A stretch of 64,000 nucleotides of DNA, taken from NCBI RefSeq assembly GCF_025919725.1, contig NZ_CP081495.1:248001-312000 (forward strand), read 5' to 3'. The stretch comes from Flavobacterium agricola (GTDB lineage Bacteria; Bacteroidota; Bacteroidia; Flavobacteriales; Flavobacteriaceae). A program made the position numbers and the translations under genes. Each line of letters opens with the position of its first letter. Position 1 is the first letter of the stretch. The notes beneath the pieces were generated by a model that was not told the origin of the DNA, ran no database searches, and was given only the letters and a program-made list of their open reading frames with translations. Shown here piece after piece: positions 8,608 to 17,998 of this stretch.

Positions 8608-8640
8608 AAAAAAAGTGAGGATAACCTCACTTTTTATTTT
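8608..8640 (-). terminator. Terminator of the EamA transporter gene
   Basis: An AAAAGTGAGG/CCTCACTTTT stem with an ATAA loop is flanked by A and T tracts at the gene's 3' end. Confidence 0.85.
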
Positions 8641-9563
8641 TTAAATTGAATATTCATTAGCACTATGGCAAGCAATATGAATAAAATACCAAGCCATTGT
8701 GTTCCAATTACAACTTCTGATAACATAAAATACGCAAAAGTTACCGAAACAGGTAATTCTAAGGCTGATACAATACTACCTAATCCAACACCGGTTAACG
8801 GGAATCCTTTGTTTAAAAAGATAGGAGGAAGTACCGTACCAAATAAAGAAAGAATAATACCATAGGTAATAAAAATATTAAAATCTATTGGTTTTACCGT
8901 TGCAATATCTGAGCTACCTAAAATATTAAAATTTAAATACGTTGGCCCAACTTGGGTAATAAATGCAAAAATTAAAACCATAATTCCACCTCCTAAAAGC
9001 ATAAACAAGCTGCGTTTAAACGGATGTAAATGCGTTGCAATGCTATTAGATGAATAAATAGTAGTAGAAAACGAACAAGCAGCTAAAACACCAAATAACA
9101 AACCAAGAGCGTTAAAACTAACGTTTTCTGCTAATATGTTGGTTGCAAGCGCTGTTCCTATTAAAATAATGATAACCGCTATTATTTTTTGGAATGAAGG
9201 GAATCTTTTGGTTTGAACCATTTCTACAACAACACCAATCCAAACCGATTGCATTAATAAAACCACAGCAACCGATGCGTTAATGTATTTTACACATAAA
9301 TAGTACAAAATACTGGTTAACCCCATGGTTGTACCTGCAAGCATTAAATTTTTCTTGTCTTTTGCTGTAGCAATTGTTGCAGCAGTTTTTTTAGTAAAGT
9401 TTACTAATAACGCTACAAAAATAATACCTAAAGCAAATTGAGATAAAGTTACCTCGGCGGTTGTATAGCCGCTTTTATAAGCAAGTTTTACAAAAGATGC
9501 TAGCATACCAAAGCTAGATGCACCTAATGCTACGTAAATAATTCCTTTTGTTAATTGATTCAT
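8634..9563 (-). CDS. EamA (DMT) family transporter
   Basis: An integral inner-membrane protein of about 309 residues with ten predicted hydrophobic helices in two EamA repeats (GIIYVALGASSFGMLASF at the start; LGLLFGVLAACSFSTTIYSS near the middle). Such carriers export metabolites or amino acids; the substrate cannot be read from the sequence. I chose the ATG at 9563 (MNQLTKG) because the longer version would begin with TTG inside the upstream gene's terminator. It sits after the htpG terminator, so it should have its own promoter, which I could not identify. Confidence 0.88.
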   Translation of the reverse strand: MNQLTKGIIYVALGASSFGMLASFVKLAYKSGYTTAEVTLSQFALGIIFVALLVNFTKKTAATIATAKDKKNLMLAGTTMGLTSILYYLCVKYINASVAVVLLMQSVWIGVVVEMVQTKRFPSFQKIIAVIIILIGTALATNILAENVSFNALGLLFGVLAACSFSTTIYSSNSIATHLHPFKRSLFMLLGGGIMVLIFAFITQVGPTYLNFNILGSSDIATVKPIDFNIFITYGIILSLFGTVLPPIFLNKGFPLTGVGLGSIVSALELPVSVTFAYFMLSEVVIGTQWLGILFILLAIVLMNIQFKK

Positions 9564-9581
9564 TTTTAAAATATTTAGCAA

Positions 9582-9614
9582 AAAAAAAGCCGGACTTTTC
9601 GAATCCGACTTTTA
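9582..9614 (-). terminator. Terminator of htpG
   Basis: On the minus strand, AAGTCGGA and TCCGGCTT pair around a TTCGAAAAG loop and are followed by nine T. Confidence 0.8.
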
Positions 9615-9636
9615 GGTATGCAAATAACTATATTAA

Positions 9637-11512
9637 TTATATTTTTTCAAAATTTCTTTTCACAAAGTTTGTTAATTCTTCTCCTTTTAATAATCCTTGC
9701 GACAATTTTGCTAAATCTAAAGCTTGGTCAATCAATGCTTTTTTATCGGCTGCATCAGCAGTAGCTAAAATTTGATTGGCTAATTTAGAATTGGTATTTA
9801 CTACTAGATTGTAAGTTTCTGGGAAATTACCCATACCAAACATGCCACCGCCACCGTTTTGGCTCATTTCTTTCATACGGCGCATAAATTCAGGCTGCGT
9901 AATAATAAACGGCATTGCATCAGAATCTAAAGCTTCTAACTGCACGGTATATGTTTTTGCTGCAATTGCTGTTTCTAAATTTTCTTTTAAAGTAGTTTGT
10001 TCTTCTTCTGTTAATTTAGAAATGGCTGCATCTTCTTTTTTAATTAAGTTATTAATATGATCTGCATCCACACGTACAAATTGTAAATCTTGGTTGTCAG
10101 ATTCTAACTTTTGAATTAAATGCGAAGCTAACGGAGAATCTAAAACAATAACTTGGTATCCTTTTGCATTTGCAGCCGCAATGTAGGTGTGTTGTTCGTT
10201 TTTGTTTGAGGTGTAAAGCACAACAATTTTTCCGTCTTTATCGGTTTGTTGGTCTTTAATTTGCTCTTTTAGCTCCTCAATGGTGTAATATTTACCTTCG
10301 GTTGTTGGGTATAATACAAACGAACTTGCTTTTTCATAAAACTTTTCTTCGGTTAACATCCCGTATTCAAAAACGATTTTCATATCGTTCCATTTCGCCT
10401 CAAAATCTTCACGGTTTTGATTAAATAACGATTTTAATTTATCGGCAACTTTACGGGTAATGTAATTCGAAATTTTCTTTACATTTCCGTCTGCTTGTAA
10501 GTACGAGCGTGAAACGTTTAACGGAATATCTGGCGAATCAATAACCGCGTAACATGGTTAAAAATTCCGGAACAATGCCTTCTACATTATCAGTTACAAA
10601 AACTTGGTTTTGGTACAGCTGAATTTTGTCTTTTTGAATTTGTAAATCTTGACTTAATTTAGGGAAAAATAAGATTCCGGTTAAGTTAAATGGATGATCT
10701 ACATTTAAGTGAATGTGAAATAACGGTTCGTCAAATTGCATTGGGTACAATTCGCGGTAAAAGTTTTTATAATCTTCGTCTGTTAATTCACTTGGTTGTT
10801 TGGTCCACGCTGGGGTTGGGTTGTTAATAATATTATCTACAACAACCGTTTCATCTTTTGCATCTTCACCTTCGCCAACTTTAATTGTTTCTGTACGTGT
10901 ACCAAATTTTATTGGCACCGGCATAAACTTGTTGTATTTGGTTAAAAGCTCGCTAATTTTAGCATCTTCTAAAAATTCTAGCGAATCCTCAGCAACGTGT
11001 AAAACAATTTCTGTTCCGCGTGTGGTTTTATCAGCAGTAGTTAATGTAAATTCTGGTGAACCATCGCATGTCCAATGTGCAGCTGGTGCATCTTTATACG
11101 ATTTTGTAATAATTTCTACTTTATTCGCCACCATAAATGCCGAATAAAAACCTAACCCAAAATGCCCGATAATTCCGGTATCTTTAGCAGAATCTTTGTA
11201 TTTTTCCAAAAATTCTTCGGCACCAGAAAAGGCAACTTGGTTAATATATTTTTCAACTTCCTCAGCCGTCATTCCAATTCCTTGGTCAATAATGCTTAAG
11301 GTTTTGTTTTCTTTATCAATTTTAATTTCGATAACGGGATTTCCGTATTCAACATTTGTTTCTCCAATGCTTGTTAAATGTTTTAGTTTTAATGTTGCAT
11401 CTGTTGCGTTAGAAACAAGTTCTCTTAAAAAAATTTCGTGATCACTGTACAAAAACTTTTTAATTAAGGGGAAAATGTTTTCTACCGATACGTTAATTTT
11501 ACCTGTATTCAT
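9637..11512 (-). pseudogene. htpG: Hsp90-family chaperone HtpG, interrupted by a frameshift
   Basis: HtpG is the bacterial Hsp90, an ATP-dependent homodimeric chaperone. The N-terminal part (11512 to 10538, 324 residues) has the GHKL ATPase motifs ELVSNATDATLKL, DQGIGMTAEEV and GHFGLGFYSAFMVA and part of the middle domain. It runs out of frame at EFLTMLRGY followed by TGA. The conserved continuation VIDSPDIPLNVSRSYLQADG is intact in the next frame and runs to 9637, through the dimerisation domain to KRNFEKI. The break is at about 10543-10547. Restoring two bases (GGTT to GGTGTT) gives one 625-residue HtpG. The remaining sequence shows no decay, so the mutation is recent or a sequence error. 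Unless frameshifting occurs, no full-length chaperone is made. Confidence 0.93.
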
Positions 11513-11583
11513 ATTTTTTTTAAAATTTTTATAAAGTTAATACGTTATTGTTGATATAATTTATTTCAAAAGCGATACCAAAG

Positions 11584-11614
11584 TTGCACAGAATGACATT
11601 TTGGCATAATTTTG
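11584..11614 (+). promoter_or_regulatory. Promoter of the lipocalin-OmpA operon
   Basis: TTG (11584-11586) and TAATTTTG (11607-11614) are separated by 20 bases, matching the Bacteroidota consensus, about 30 bases before the lipocalin start. Confidence 0.75.
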
Positions 11615-11644
11615 GAATATTAATATACTACAAAAATAATAACT

Positions 11645-12103
11645 ATGAAAAAATTGGCTTTTATAGCTTTTGGTTCCTTATTGTTAGCGAGCTGTGCTGC
11701 TAAGGTTGATACCAAAGCTCAGGTAGGAATTAAAGGAAATTGGCAAGTAAGCAGTGTAAATTATGCGGGCTCAAACATGTTTCCTTTAAAATCATTTCAA
11801 ATTGCAGATTCTAAATGTTTTGTAGGTAGTACATGGCATTTTGTATCAAACAACAACACCGGAACTATGTCGTTAAATCAGTCAGGTTGCCCTGCGGTTG
11901 ATGGCGATTTTAAATGGACGGTAACACCGAATCAAGATTTTACTTTAAAATTTGTTGGTGAAGGAGAAAAGGCAAAAAACGTTACAGCAGGTTTCTTTTT
12001 AAAGGTGCGTAACCAATCAGCTAATCAATTTCAATTGGTAGATCAAACCAACATTGGTGGCCGCCCAACCGAAGTAGTTTATACATTTAATAGAATTAAT
12101 TAG
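11645..12103 (+). CDS. Lipocalin-family lipoprotein
   Basis: A 152-residue lipoprotein with signal MKKLAFIAFGSLLLASCAAK (lipobox Cys17). The mature part is a small beta-barrel of the bacterial lipocalin-like type: GNWQVSSVNY near the start is the typical first strand (GxW motif), and GSTWHFVSNNNTGTM and VVYTFNRIN are later strands. It probably sits in the outer membrane; a ligand is not evident. It forms an operon with the OmpA-family gene eight bases downstream, a pairing I recall from other flavobacteria, which suggests a shared role in envelope integrity. Confidence 0.82.
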   Translation: MKKLAFIAFGSLLLASCAAKVDTKAQVGIKGNWQVSSVNYAGSNMFPLKSFQIADSKCFVGSTWHFVSNNNTGTMSLNQSGCPAVDGDFKWTVTPNQDFTLKFVGEGEKAKNVTAGFFLKVRNQSANQFQLVDQTNIGGRPTEVVYTFNRIN

Positions 12104-12111
12104 AAATACAA

Positions 12112-12807
12112 ATGAAAAAAATTAGCTTATTTGTTTTATCAGGAGCTTTTGTAATGAGCGGACTTTTTACAAGTTGTGACTCAGTTAAAAATGCAAATAA
12201 CACACAAAAAGGAGCCGGAATTGGTGTTGCTGCAGGTGCTGTTATTGGTGGTATTTTAGGTAATAACTTAGGTAAAGGCGGTAATGGTGCTTTAGGTGCA
12301 GTTATTGGCGGTGTTGTTGGTGGTGCTACTGGTGCTGTTATTGGTAAAAAAATGGATAACCAAGCCAATGAAATTAAAGAAGCCGTTCCTGGAGTTGAGG
12401 TAGAACGCGTGGGAGAAGGTATTAAACTTGTTTTAGGCGAAAATGCAATTCAATTTGAATTCAATAAATCTACCCTTACAGCAAAAGCCAAACAAAATTT
12501 AGATAAATTAACAGAAGTTTTTAAAGAATACCCAGATACAGATATTACCATTTACGGTTATACTGATAATAAAGGTAGCGATGAGGTAAACTTACGTATT
12601 TCTAAACAACGTGCAACTGCTGTTAAAGATTATTTAGTAGCACAAGGATTAAAAGCTTCACGTTTTGCAGTAGAAGGTTTAGGAAAAGCAGATCCGATTG
12701 CTACAAACGATACTGATGCTGGACGTGCTTTAAACCGCCGTGTAGAATTTTCTATCGTTGCAAACGAGAAAATGCAAGCTGATGCTGAAAGAGAAGCAAA
12801 CCGATAA
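12112..12807 (+). CDS. OmpA-family lipoprotein with glycine-zipper segment
   Basis: The 231-residue product has a lipoprotein-type signal (VMSGLFTSCDSV, Cys22), a glycine-zipper region around residues 34-78 with repeated GAVIGG-like motifs, and a C-terminal OmpA domain (about 105-222). That domain contains the peptidoglycan-binding pattern YTDNKGSDEVNLRISKQRA and the closing NRRVEFSI. The protein probably links the outer membrane to peptidoglycan, as Pal and OmpA do. It is co-transcribed with the lipocalin and followed by a strong terminator. Confidence 0.9.
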   Translation: MKKISLFVLSGAFVMSGLFTSCDSVKNANNTQKGAGIGVAAGAVIGGILGNNLGKGGNGALGAVIGGVVGGATGAVIGKKMDNQANEIKEAVPGVEVERVGEGIKLVLGENAIQFEFNKSTLTAKAKQNLDKLTEVFKEYPDTDITIYGYTDNKGSDEVNLRISKQRATAVKDYLVAQGLKASRFAVEGLGKADPIATNDTDAGRALNRRVEFSIVANEKMQADAEREANR

Positions 12808-12830
12808 TTTGCTATAAAACTATAGTACTG

Positions 12831-12868
12831 AAAACCAATTCTAAACCGATTTAGAATTGGTTTTTTTT
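12831..12868 (+). terminator. Terminator of the lipocalin-OmpA operon
   Basis: The inverted repeat AAACCAATTCTAAA/TTTAGAATTGGTTT with a CCGA-type loop is followed by eight T. Confidence 0.92.
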
Positions 12869-12910
12869 ATTATTCAAATCTTCCTAAATTGTAAAAAAAT
12901 AATTTCCCTT

Positions 12911-13864
12911 ATGTTAACGGTTTCAAATCTTAACTTTTCTTATAAAAATAAAGAAGTATTACATCAAATTTCCTTTCAAGTTCCTGCCGGTCATCATTTA
13001 GCAATTTTAGGCGAAAGCGGTTGCGGAAAATCAACTTTAATAAAGCTTTTGTACGGATTATTTGATGCCGATTCGGGTAACTTATTTTGGAATGATACGG
13101 AAATAACCGGTCCAAAATTTAATTTGGTTCCAGGTATGAAGTTCATGAAATATTTGGCTCAAGATTTTGATTTGATGCCTTATGCAACCGTTTTTGAAAA
13201 TGTGGGCAAATTTTTATCTAACGTGTACCCGGAGCTTAAAAAAGAACGCGTAAGTCAGTTATTGCAAATTGTAGAAATGACCGAATATAGCAACACCCGT
13301 GTACAATATTTAAGCGGTGGCCAAATGCAACGCGTAGCTTTAGCTAAAGCTTTGGCATTGGAGCCAGAAGTTATGTTGCTAGATGAGCCGTTTAGCCATA
13401 TTGATAATTTTAGAAAAAATAGTTTACGCCGAAACTTATTTGAATATTTAAAAAAGAAAAACATTACTTGTATTGTTGCTACACACGATTGCGTGGATGC
13501 ACTTTCTTTTGCAGATGAATTATTAATTTTAAAAGATGGTGAAGTTGTTTCGCAAGGCAATCCGTTAGAAGTTTATTACAATCCGCAACAAAAATATGTA
13601 GCGAGCTTGTTTGGTGATGTAAATGAAATTGCTTTACAAGATATTGTAGCAGCAGATTTACCGATTTACGATGTAGTTTACAAATATCCAAATCAGCTAA
13701 TTATTACTGATTCTGGTAAATTAATGGCTGTGGTTACCAATAGCTATTTTGATGGTGGACGTTATATTATAGAAACTATTAACCCGAATAACAACCAATT
13801 AATATACGTAGAACATCCAACAGAAATTGCAGTAAATAGCACGGTGTTTATAACATTAAAATAA
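12911..13864 (+). CDS. ABC transporter ATP-binding protein (orphan)
   Basis: A 317-residue ABC ATPase of the polyamine/iron/sulfate importer type. Visible are Walker A GESGCGKST, the Q-loop in YLAQDFDLMPY, the signature LSGGQMQR, Walker B VMLLDEPFSHID and the H-loop ATHD, then a C-terminal TOBE-like extension from about residue 235. I placed the start at MLTVSNLNFSY (12911) because the longer version begins inside the upstream terminator. No permease or binding-protein gene is adjacent, so its transporter partner, if any, is encoded elsewhere. The next gene overlaps its stop codon (TAATG), implying coupled translation. Confidence 0.9.
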   Translation: MLTVSNLNFSYKNKEVLHQISFQVPAGHHLAILGESGCGKSTLIKLLYGLFDADSGNLFWNDTEITGPKFNLVPGMKFMKYLAQDFDLMPYATVFENVGKFLSNVYPELKKERVSQLLQIVEMTEYSNTRVQYLSGGQMQRVALAKALALEPEVMLLDEPFSHIDNFRKNSLRRNLFEYLKKKNITCIVATHDCVDALSFADELLILKDGEVVSQGNPLEVYYNPQQKYVASLFGDVNEIALQDIVAADLPIYDVVYKYPNQLIITDSGKLMAVVTNSYFDGGRYIIETINPNNNQLIYVEHPTEIAVNSTVFITLK

Positions 13865-14280
13865 TGAATTTACCAAAAACCTGTATTGTTGTAAAAAATA
13901 TTCCGGCACAAAACCTAGAACCGCTTTTAAAAAAGCACATTGGTCAGCAAAACTTTTTACAAAACGACCAAGAAATTCAACTTAAAATAAAAAACACACG
14001 CACCTTTGTTGTGTTTTTTGCGTTTGATGTAAGCGAAGCTGATTTTAATGAAATTTTAAATGTTTTAAAAACATACCAAAACAATTTGGTTTCTTTGCCA
14101 GAGCTTGTGGCTGTTTATAACAATAATGTACTTCCGACAAACACCGCTTTACAATACCAACTTACAACAACCGATGATGTTGTTGCTAAATATAAATTAA
14201 ACCAAGGAACATTGTTAGATTTGGTTGCCTTTACAAAAAATACAAGTAAACCAAAAAAATGGTTTGAAATATGGAAATAA
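13864..14280 (+). CDS. Unknown protein translationally coupled to the ABC ATPase
   Basis: I do not recognise this 138-residue protein. It has no signal peptide or membrane segment. The N-terminal half looks alpha/beta (TCIVVKNIP, TRTFVVFFAFDVSEADFNEILNVL) and the C-terminus ends in the basic, aromatic KPKKWFEIWK. Its ATG overlaps the TAA of the ABC ATPase gene by one base, so the two are made from one message in linked amounts; a regulatory or accessory role for the ATPase is a reasonable guess only. Confidence 0.7.
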   Translation: MNLPKTCIVVKNIPAQNLEPLLKKHIGQQNFLQNDQEIQLKIKNTRTFVVFFAFDVSEADFNEILNVLKTYQNNLVSLPELVAVYNNNVLPTNTALQYQLTTTDDVVAKYKLNQGTLLDLVAFTKNTSKPKKWFEIWK

Positions 14281-14312
14281 AAAAACTCGAAGCTTAGCTT
14301 CGAGTTTTTTGT
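14281..14312. terminator. Bidirectional terminator between convergent genes
   Basis: An AAAACTCGAAGC/GCTTCGAGTTTT stem with a TTA loop and flanking A and T tracts serves the coupled ABC genes on plus and the S9 peptidase on minus. Confidence 0.9.
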
Positions 14313-14313
14313 T

Positions 14314-16752
14314 TTATTTTTTATCTGCTTTTAAATGTTTTTCTAAAAACTGATCTTGTTCCCATAATAGGTGTAAAATATTTTCTTTAGCAACGTAGCT
14401 GTGGCTTTCTTTAGGTAAAATTACCATTCTTGCTGGTGCACCTAAACCTTTTAAAGCTTGGAAATAACGCTCTGTTTGTAAAGTAAATGTTCCTGGGTTA
14501 TTATCAGCTTCACCATGAACCAATAACATTGGTGTTTTCATTTTTTCAGCATTCATAAACGGTGACATATCTGTGTAAACATCTTTTGCTTCCCAGTAAT
14601 TACGTTGTTCACGCTGAAAACCAAATGGCGTTAAAGTACGGTTGTAAGCTCCAGAACGTGCAATACCACAAGCAAATAAATCAGAATGTGTTAATAAGTT
14701 TGCTGTCATAAATGCTCCGTACGAATGCCCACCAACTGCAACGCGTTCTCTGTCAATATATCCTAAAGCATCAACCGCATCAATTGCAGCTTCTGCGTTA
14801 GCAACTAATTGTTCAACAAATGTATCGTTAGGTTCTGTTTCACCTTCACCAATAATTGGGAAAGCTGCATCGTCTAAAACTGCATAACCTTTAGTTACCC
14901 AATAAACAAAAGATCCGTAGTACGGGAATGTAAATTCGTTTGGATTGTGTGAGGTTTGTCCTGCTGAATTTTTGTCTTTATATTCTGCTGGATAAGCCCA
15001 AATTAATAAAGGTAATTTTTCGCCTTTTTTCTTTCTGTCGTAACCTGCTGGTAAATATAATGTTCCAGAAAGTTCAACTCCGTCTTTACGTTTGTATTTA
15101 ATTACTTCTTTATGAACGTTTTTAATGCTTTCAAACGGATTTTCGAAAGTTGTAATTGGCGTTAATCCTTTTTTAGATTTAATGTTGCGGAAATAATAAT
15201 TCGGGAATTCGTTTTTAGATTGAATTTGAACTAAAACTTCACCTTTTTTCGCATCTTCTAAACTTAAAATACTTTCTTTTTTATCTTTTAAGTTAGATGT
15301 GTACATTCTTTTGGTTTTTAAAGTACCAAAATCAAATTCATCAATAAACGGAAACTGGCCATCTTTTGTATATCCTTCGCCAATTAAATAACCTTTGTTG
15401 TTATCAATATTTAAAACGTAACGGCCGTATTCGTTCTTTTTCGTTTCAAAGTTTCCTGGATCAGAATAAATATCTTGAGAATTACGATCCCAAATAACTT
15501 CTAAACCTTTTTCTGGTTGCGATGGATTGAATAAATATGTTTTTTCGTTACGTGTGTCGTACCAATAATCAGATGCAATAGCAATATCATCGTTACCCCA
15601 AATAATACCACGGTAACGTTGTGGCGTTTTTAATAAAGGTTTAGGAGCTTGTGTAAACGGAGCCTTCCATGTAAAAACTTCATCACGAAAATCTACTTTA
15701 TTTGCCGGATCTCCACCGTCTAAAGCTTCAACAAAAACTAAAGTTGCTGGATCATTTGCTTTCCAGCTCATGTTGCGTTTTCCGGTACGAACAGCCATAA
15801 AACCTTTAGCCATAATCTCACTTAAAGGTACTTCGTTAACTTCTTTTACTAAGTCACCCGCAGCATTGTAAACATTTGTTACTTGTGGAAAACGGTTTAA
15901 TGGAACGATGTACGAAAAAGGTTTTTCTAATGTAGTAACCATTAAATATTCACCATTTGGCGAAAAACTTTCACCTGCGTACATAGCTGGTCCTTTATAT
16001 AACGTTTGATTTCCGTTTAAATCAACTTTATAAAGTTCAGATGTAACTAAGTTTTCAAAGTTTTGTTCGTCAATCGGATTTTTTAATAAATCTTGATACG
16101 TACGATTTTGAGAAACCTGACCTTCGGCATTAGAAATAATTGGGCCAGCAGGTAATGCTTTTTCAGTATTAATTAACGCTGCACGGTTTGCAGGTAATTG
16201 TTTTACTAATAAAGATTTGCTATCTCTAAACCAATTTACTGGGTTACCTAAATTTGCGTTTAAGTTATCTGCAGTTAATTTTTTAGCTTCGGCTTTAGCA
16301 ATTTCTAAAACCCAAAGTTCAACACCTTTGTTGGTTGTGTTGGTAAAAGCAATAAATTTTTCGTCTGGCGAAAAAGATATGTTGGTAATTTTTGGATTTT
16401 GTGGTAAACCTTTTACCTGAATTTCTTTTTTATCTTTTACTTTTCTAACCTTTAGGTTGTTAATATAGGTAGCAGTGCTAGATATATTGGTAACTGGGTT
16501 AATACGCAATCCGCCAAGGCGCATTTCATCTTGATTTAAATCATCAAGGGTTTTGTACGTGTTTCTGTAAGACAAAAGCATCCATTCTTTGTTAGAATCC
16601 ATCGAAACCGATGGTGCTCTTTCGTATTCAACCAAATCTAAAATTTCTTGAGATGGTTTTTGATAGCTTAAATTTTCTTGGGCTAACATACTGTTTGAGA
16701 AAATTGAAGTAGTTAAAAATAATACTAAGAGTGAATTTCGAATTATTTTCAT
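14314..16752 (-). CDS. Secreted S9 family (prolyl-oligopeptidase-like) serine peptidase
   Basis: An 812-residue exported peptidase with an N-terminal signal peptide (hydrophobic residues 7-22, then MLAQENL). Residues about 40-560 form a beta-propeller-like domain, followed by an alpha/beta-hydrolase domain. The catalytic triad is readable: Ser677 in GGHSYGAF, Asp750 in GEADNNPG and His784 in ESHSY. The architecture and length resemble the S9D glutamyl-endopeptidase-like group rather than classical prolyl oligopeptidase. It probably degrades peptides in the periplasm or outside the cell. It stands alone between a bidirectional terminator and a divergent KAS III-like gene. Confidence 0.92.
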   Translation of the reverse strand: MKIIRNSLLVLFLTTSIFSNSMLAQENLSYQKPSQEILDLVEYERAPSVSMDSNKEWMLLSYRNTYKTLDDLNQDEMRLGGLRINPVTNISSTATYINNLKVRKVKDKKEIQVKGLPQNPKITNISFSPDEKFIAFTNTTNKGVELWVLEIAKAEAKKLTADNLNANLGNPVNWFRDSKSLLVKQLPANRAALINTEKALPAGPIISNAEGQVSQNRTYQDLLKNPIDEQNFENLVTSELYKVDLNGNQTLYKGPAMYAGESFSPNGEYLMVTTLEKPFSYIVPLNRFPQVTNVYNAAGDLVKEVNEVPLSEIMAKGFMAVRTGKRNMSWKANDPATLVFVEALDGGDPANKVDFRDEVFTWKAPFTQAPKPLLKTPQRYRGIIWGNDDIAIASDYWYDTRNEKTYLFNPSQPEKGLEVIWDRNSQDIYSDPGNFETKKNEYGRYVLNIDNNKGYLIGEGYTKDGQFPFIDEFDFGTLKTKRMYTSNLKDKKESILSLEDAKKGEVLVQIQSKNEFPNYYFRNIKSKKGLTPITTFENPFESIKNVHKEVIKYKRKDGVELSGTLYLPAGYDRKKKGEKLPLLIWAYPAEYKDKNSAGQTSHNPNEFTFPYYGSFVYWVTKGYAVLDDAAFPIIGEGETEPNDTFVEQLVANAEAAIDAVDALGYIDRERVAVGGHSYGAFMTANLLTHSDLFACGIARSGAYNRTLTPFGFQREQRNYWEAKDVYTDMSPFMNAEKMKTPMLLVHGEADNNPGTFTLQTERYFQALKGLGAPARMVILPKESHSYVAKENILHLLWEQDQFLEKHLKADKK

Positions 16753-16875
16753 GAGTTAATAAATGAGTTAGTTAAATAATTATTCGTAGTAAGGTAAAAA
16801 TATAAGATTATAATGACAAATACTATATAAATGCTAAAAAATAATTAACATGAAGGTATTATTTTAAAGATATAG

Positions 16876-16883
16876 TATATTTG
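16876..16883 (+). promoter_or_regulatory. -7 box of the KAS III-like gene
   Basis: TATATTTG is an exact -7 match, 29 bases before the start codon. No clear TTG lies at the expected -33 distance. Confidence 0.6.
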
Positions 16884-16912
16884 TTATTCCTTTAATTATA
16901 AATCTAAAATTT

Positions 16913-17920
16913 ATGTATCATTCAAAAATTACAGGTTTAGGTTATTATGTACCTAATAATGTGGTAACTAATGATGATTTATCAAAAGTTATGGAAACCA
17001 CTGATGAGTGGATTCAAGAAAGAACTGGAATTCAGGAAAGACGACATGTTGTAGAAGGAGAAGATACAACAACATCAATGGGAGTAAAAGCTGCACGCGT
17101 TGCTATAGAACGTGCCGGATTAGCTCCAGAAGAAATTGATTTTGTTGTGTTTGCTACATTATCACCCGATTACTATTTTCCAGGACCTGGAGTTTTAGTA
17201 CAAAAAGAATTAGGTTTACGTACCGTTGGTGCTTTAGATGTTAGAAACCAATGTTCAGGTTTTTTATACGCTTTATCGGTAGCCGATCAGTTTATAAAAA
17301 CCGGCATGTATAAAAATATTTTAGTAATTGGCTCTGAAGTACATTCGCGCGGATTAGATATGAGCACACGCGGTCGTGGTGTTTCGGTTATTTTTGGTGA
17401 TGGAGCAGGAGCAGCGGTATTATCACGCACTGAAGATTTAACTAAAGGAATTTTATCAACGCATTTGCATGCCGAAGGAGAACATGCTGAAGAATTAGCC
17501 TTAATTGCTCCTGGAATGGGCCAACGTTGGGTTACTGATATTTTAAAAGATAACGATCCGAACGATATTTCATACTTTCCTTACATGAATGGGCAATATG
17601 TTTTTAAACATGCCGTTTCTCGTTTTGCAGAAGTAATTAATGAAGGCTTGCAAGCAAACAACTTAACGGTTAATGATATTAACTTGTTAGTTCCGCATCA
17701 AGCTAATTTGCGTATTTCTCAATTCATTCAACAAAAATTTAAATTAACAGATAACCAGGTTTTTAATAACATTCAAAAATACGGAAATACTACAGCTGCC
17801 TCAGTACCAATTGCTTTAACAGAAGCTTGGGAACAAGGAAAAATAAAAGAAGGCGATATTGTGGTATTAGCAGCGTTTGGATCTGGTTTTACTTGGGCGA
17901 GTGCCGTTATTAAATGGTAA
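16913..17920 (+). CDS. 3-oxoacyl-ACP synthase III-like protein (FabH family)
   Basis: A 335-residue thiolase-fold condensing enzyme with the FabH triad: Cys114 (RNQCSGFLYA), His262 (LVPHQANLRI) and Asn292 (KYGNTTAAS). FabH starts fatty acid synthesis by joining acyl-CoA to malonyl-ACP. Here the nucleophile sits in RNQCSGF instead of the AACAGF or AACSGF usual in housekeeping FabH, and no fabD, plsX, rpmF or acpP gene is adjacent, so it may be a specialised paralogue. The gene downstream encodes a fatty acid hydroxylase, which hints at a shared lipid pathway, although 78 bases separate them. Confidence 0.88.
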   Translation: MYHSKITGLGYYVPNNVVTNDDLSKVMETTDEWIQERTGIQERRHVVEGEDTTTSMGVKAARVAIERAGLAPEEIDFVVFATLSPDYYFPGPGVLVQKELGLRTVGALDVRNQCSGFLYALSVADQFIKTGMYKNILVIGSEVHSRGLDMSTRGRGVSVIFGDGAGAAVLSRTEDLTKGILSTHLHAEGEHAEELALIAPGMGQRWVTDILKDNDPNDISYFPYMNGQYVFKHAVSRFAEVINEGLQANNLTVNDINLLVPHQANLRISQFIQQKFKLTDNQVFNNIQKYGNTTAASVPIALTEAWEQGKIKEGDIVVLAAFGSGFTWASAVIKW

Positions 17921-17998
17921 TTATATCGTTTTAAGTCTAAAATATTTCTTATTTTAGTGTTAAATTTAGCATTTAAAAAATACGTTTAAACTTAAATA

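Noticed and set aside
8386..8633. Very AT-rich stretch as an origin or attachment site
   Set aside because: No DnaA-box cluster, direct repeat or integrase; it is simply intergenic DNA between two minus-strand genes.
10538..10560. Programmed frameshifting in htpG
   Set aside because: No slippery heptamer, strong downstream pseudoknot or precedent in this family; a plain 2-base deletion explains the data better.
12096..12368. Minus-strand frame encoding a Pro/Ala-rich peptide
   Set aside because: It is the antisense of the glycine-zipper region of the OmpA-family gene; the composition follows from Gly codons read backwards.
13255..13691. Two minus-strand frames inside the ABC ATPase gene
   Set aside because: They lie fully within a gene with all ABC motifs, have no homology features and no promoter.
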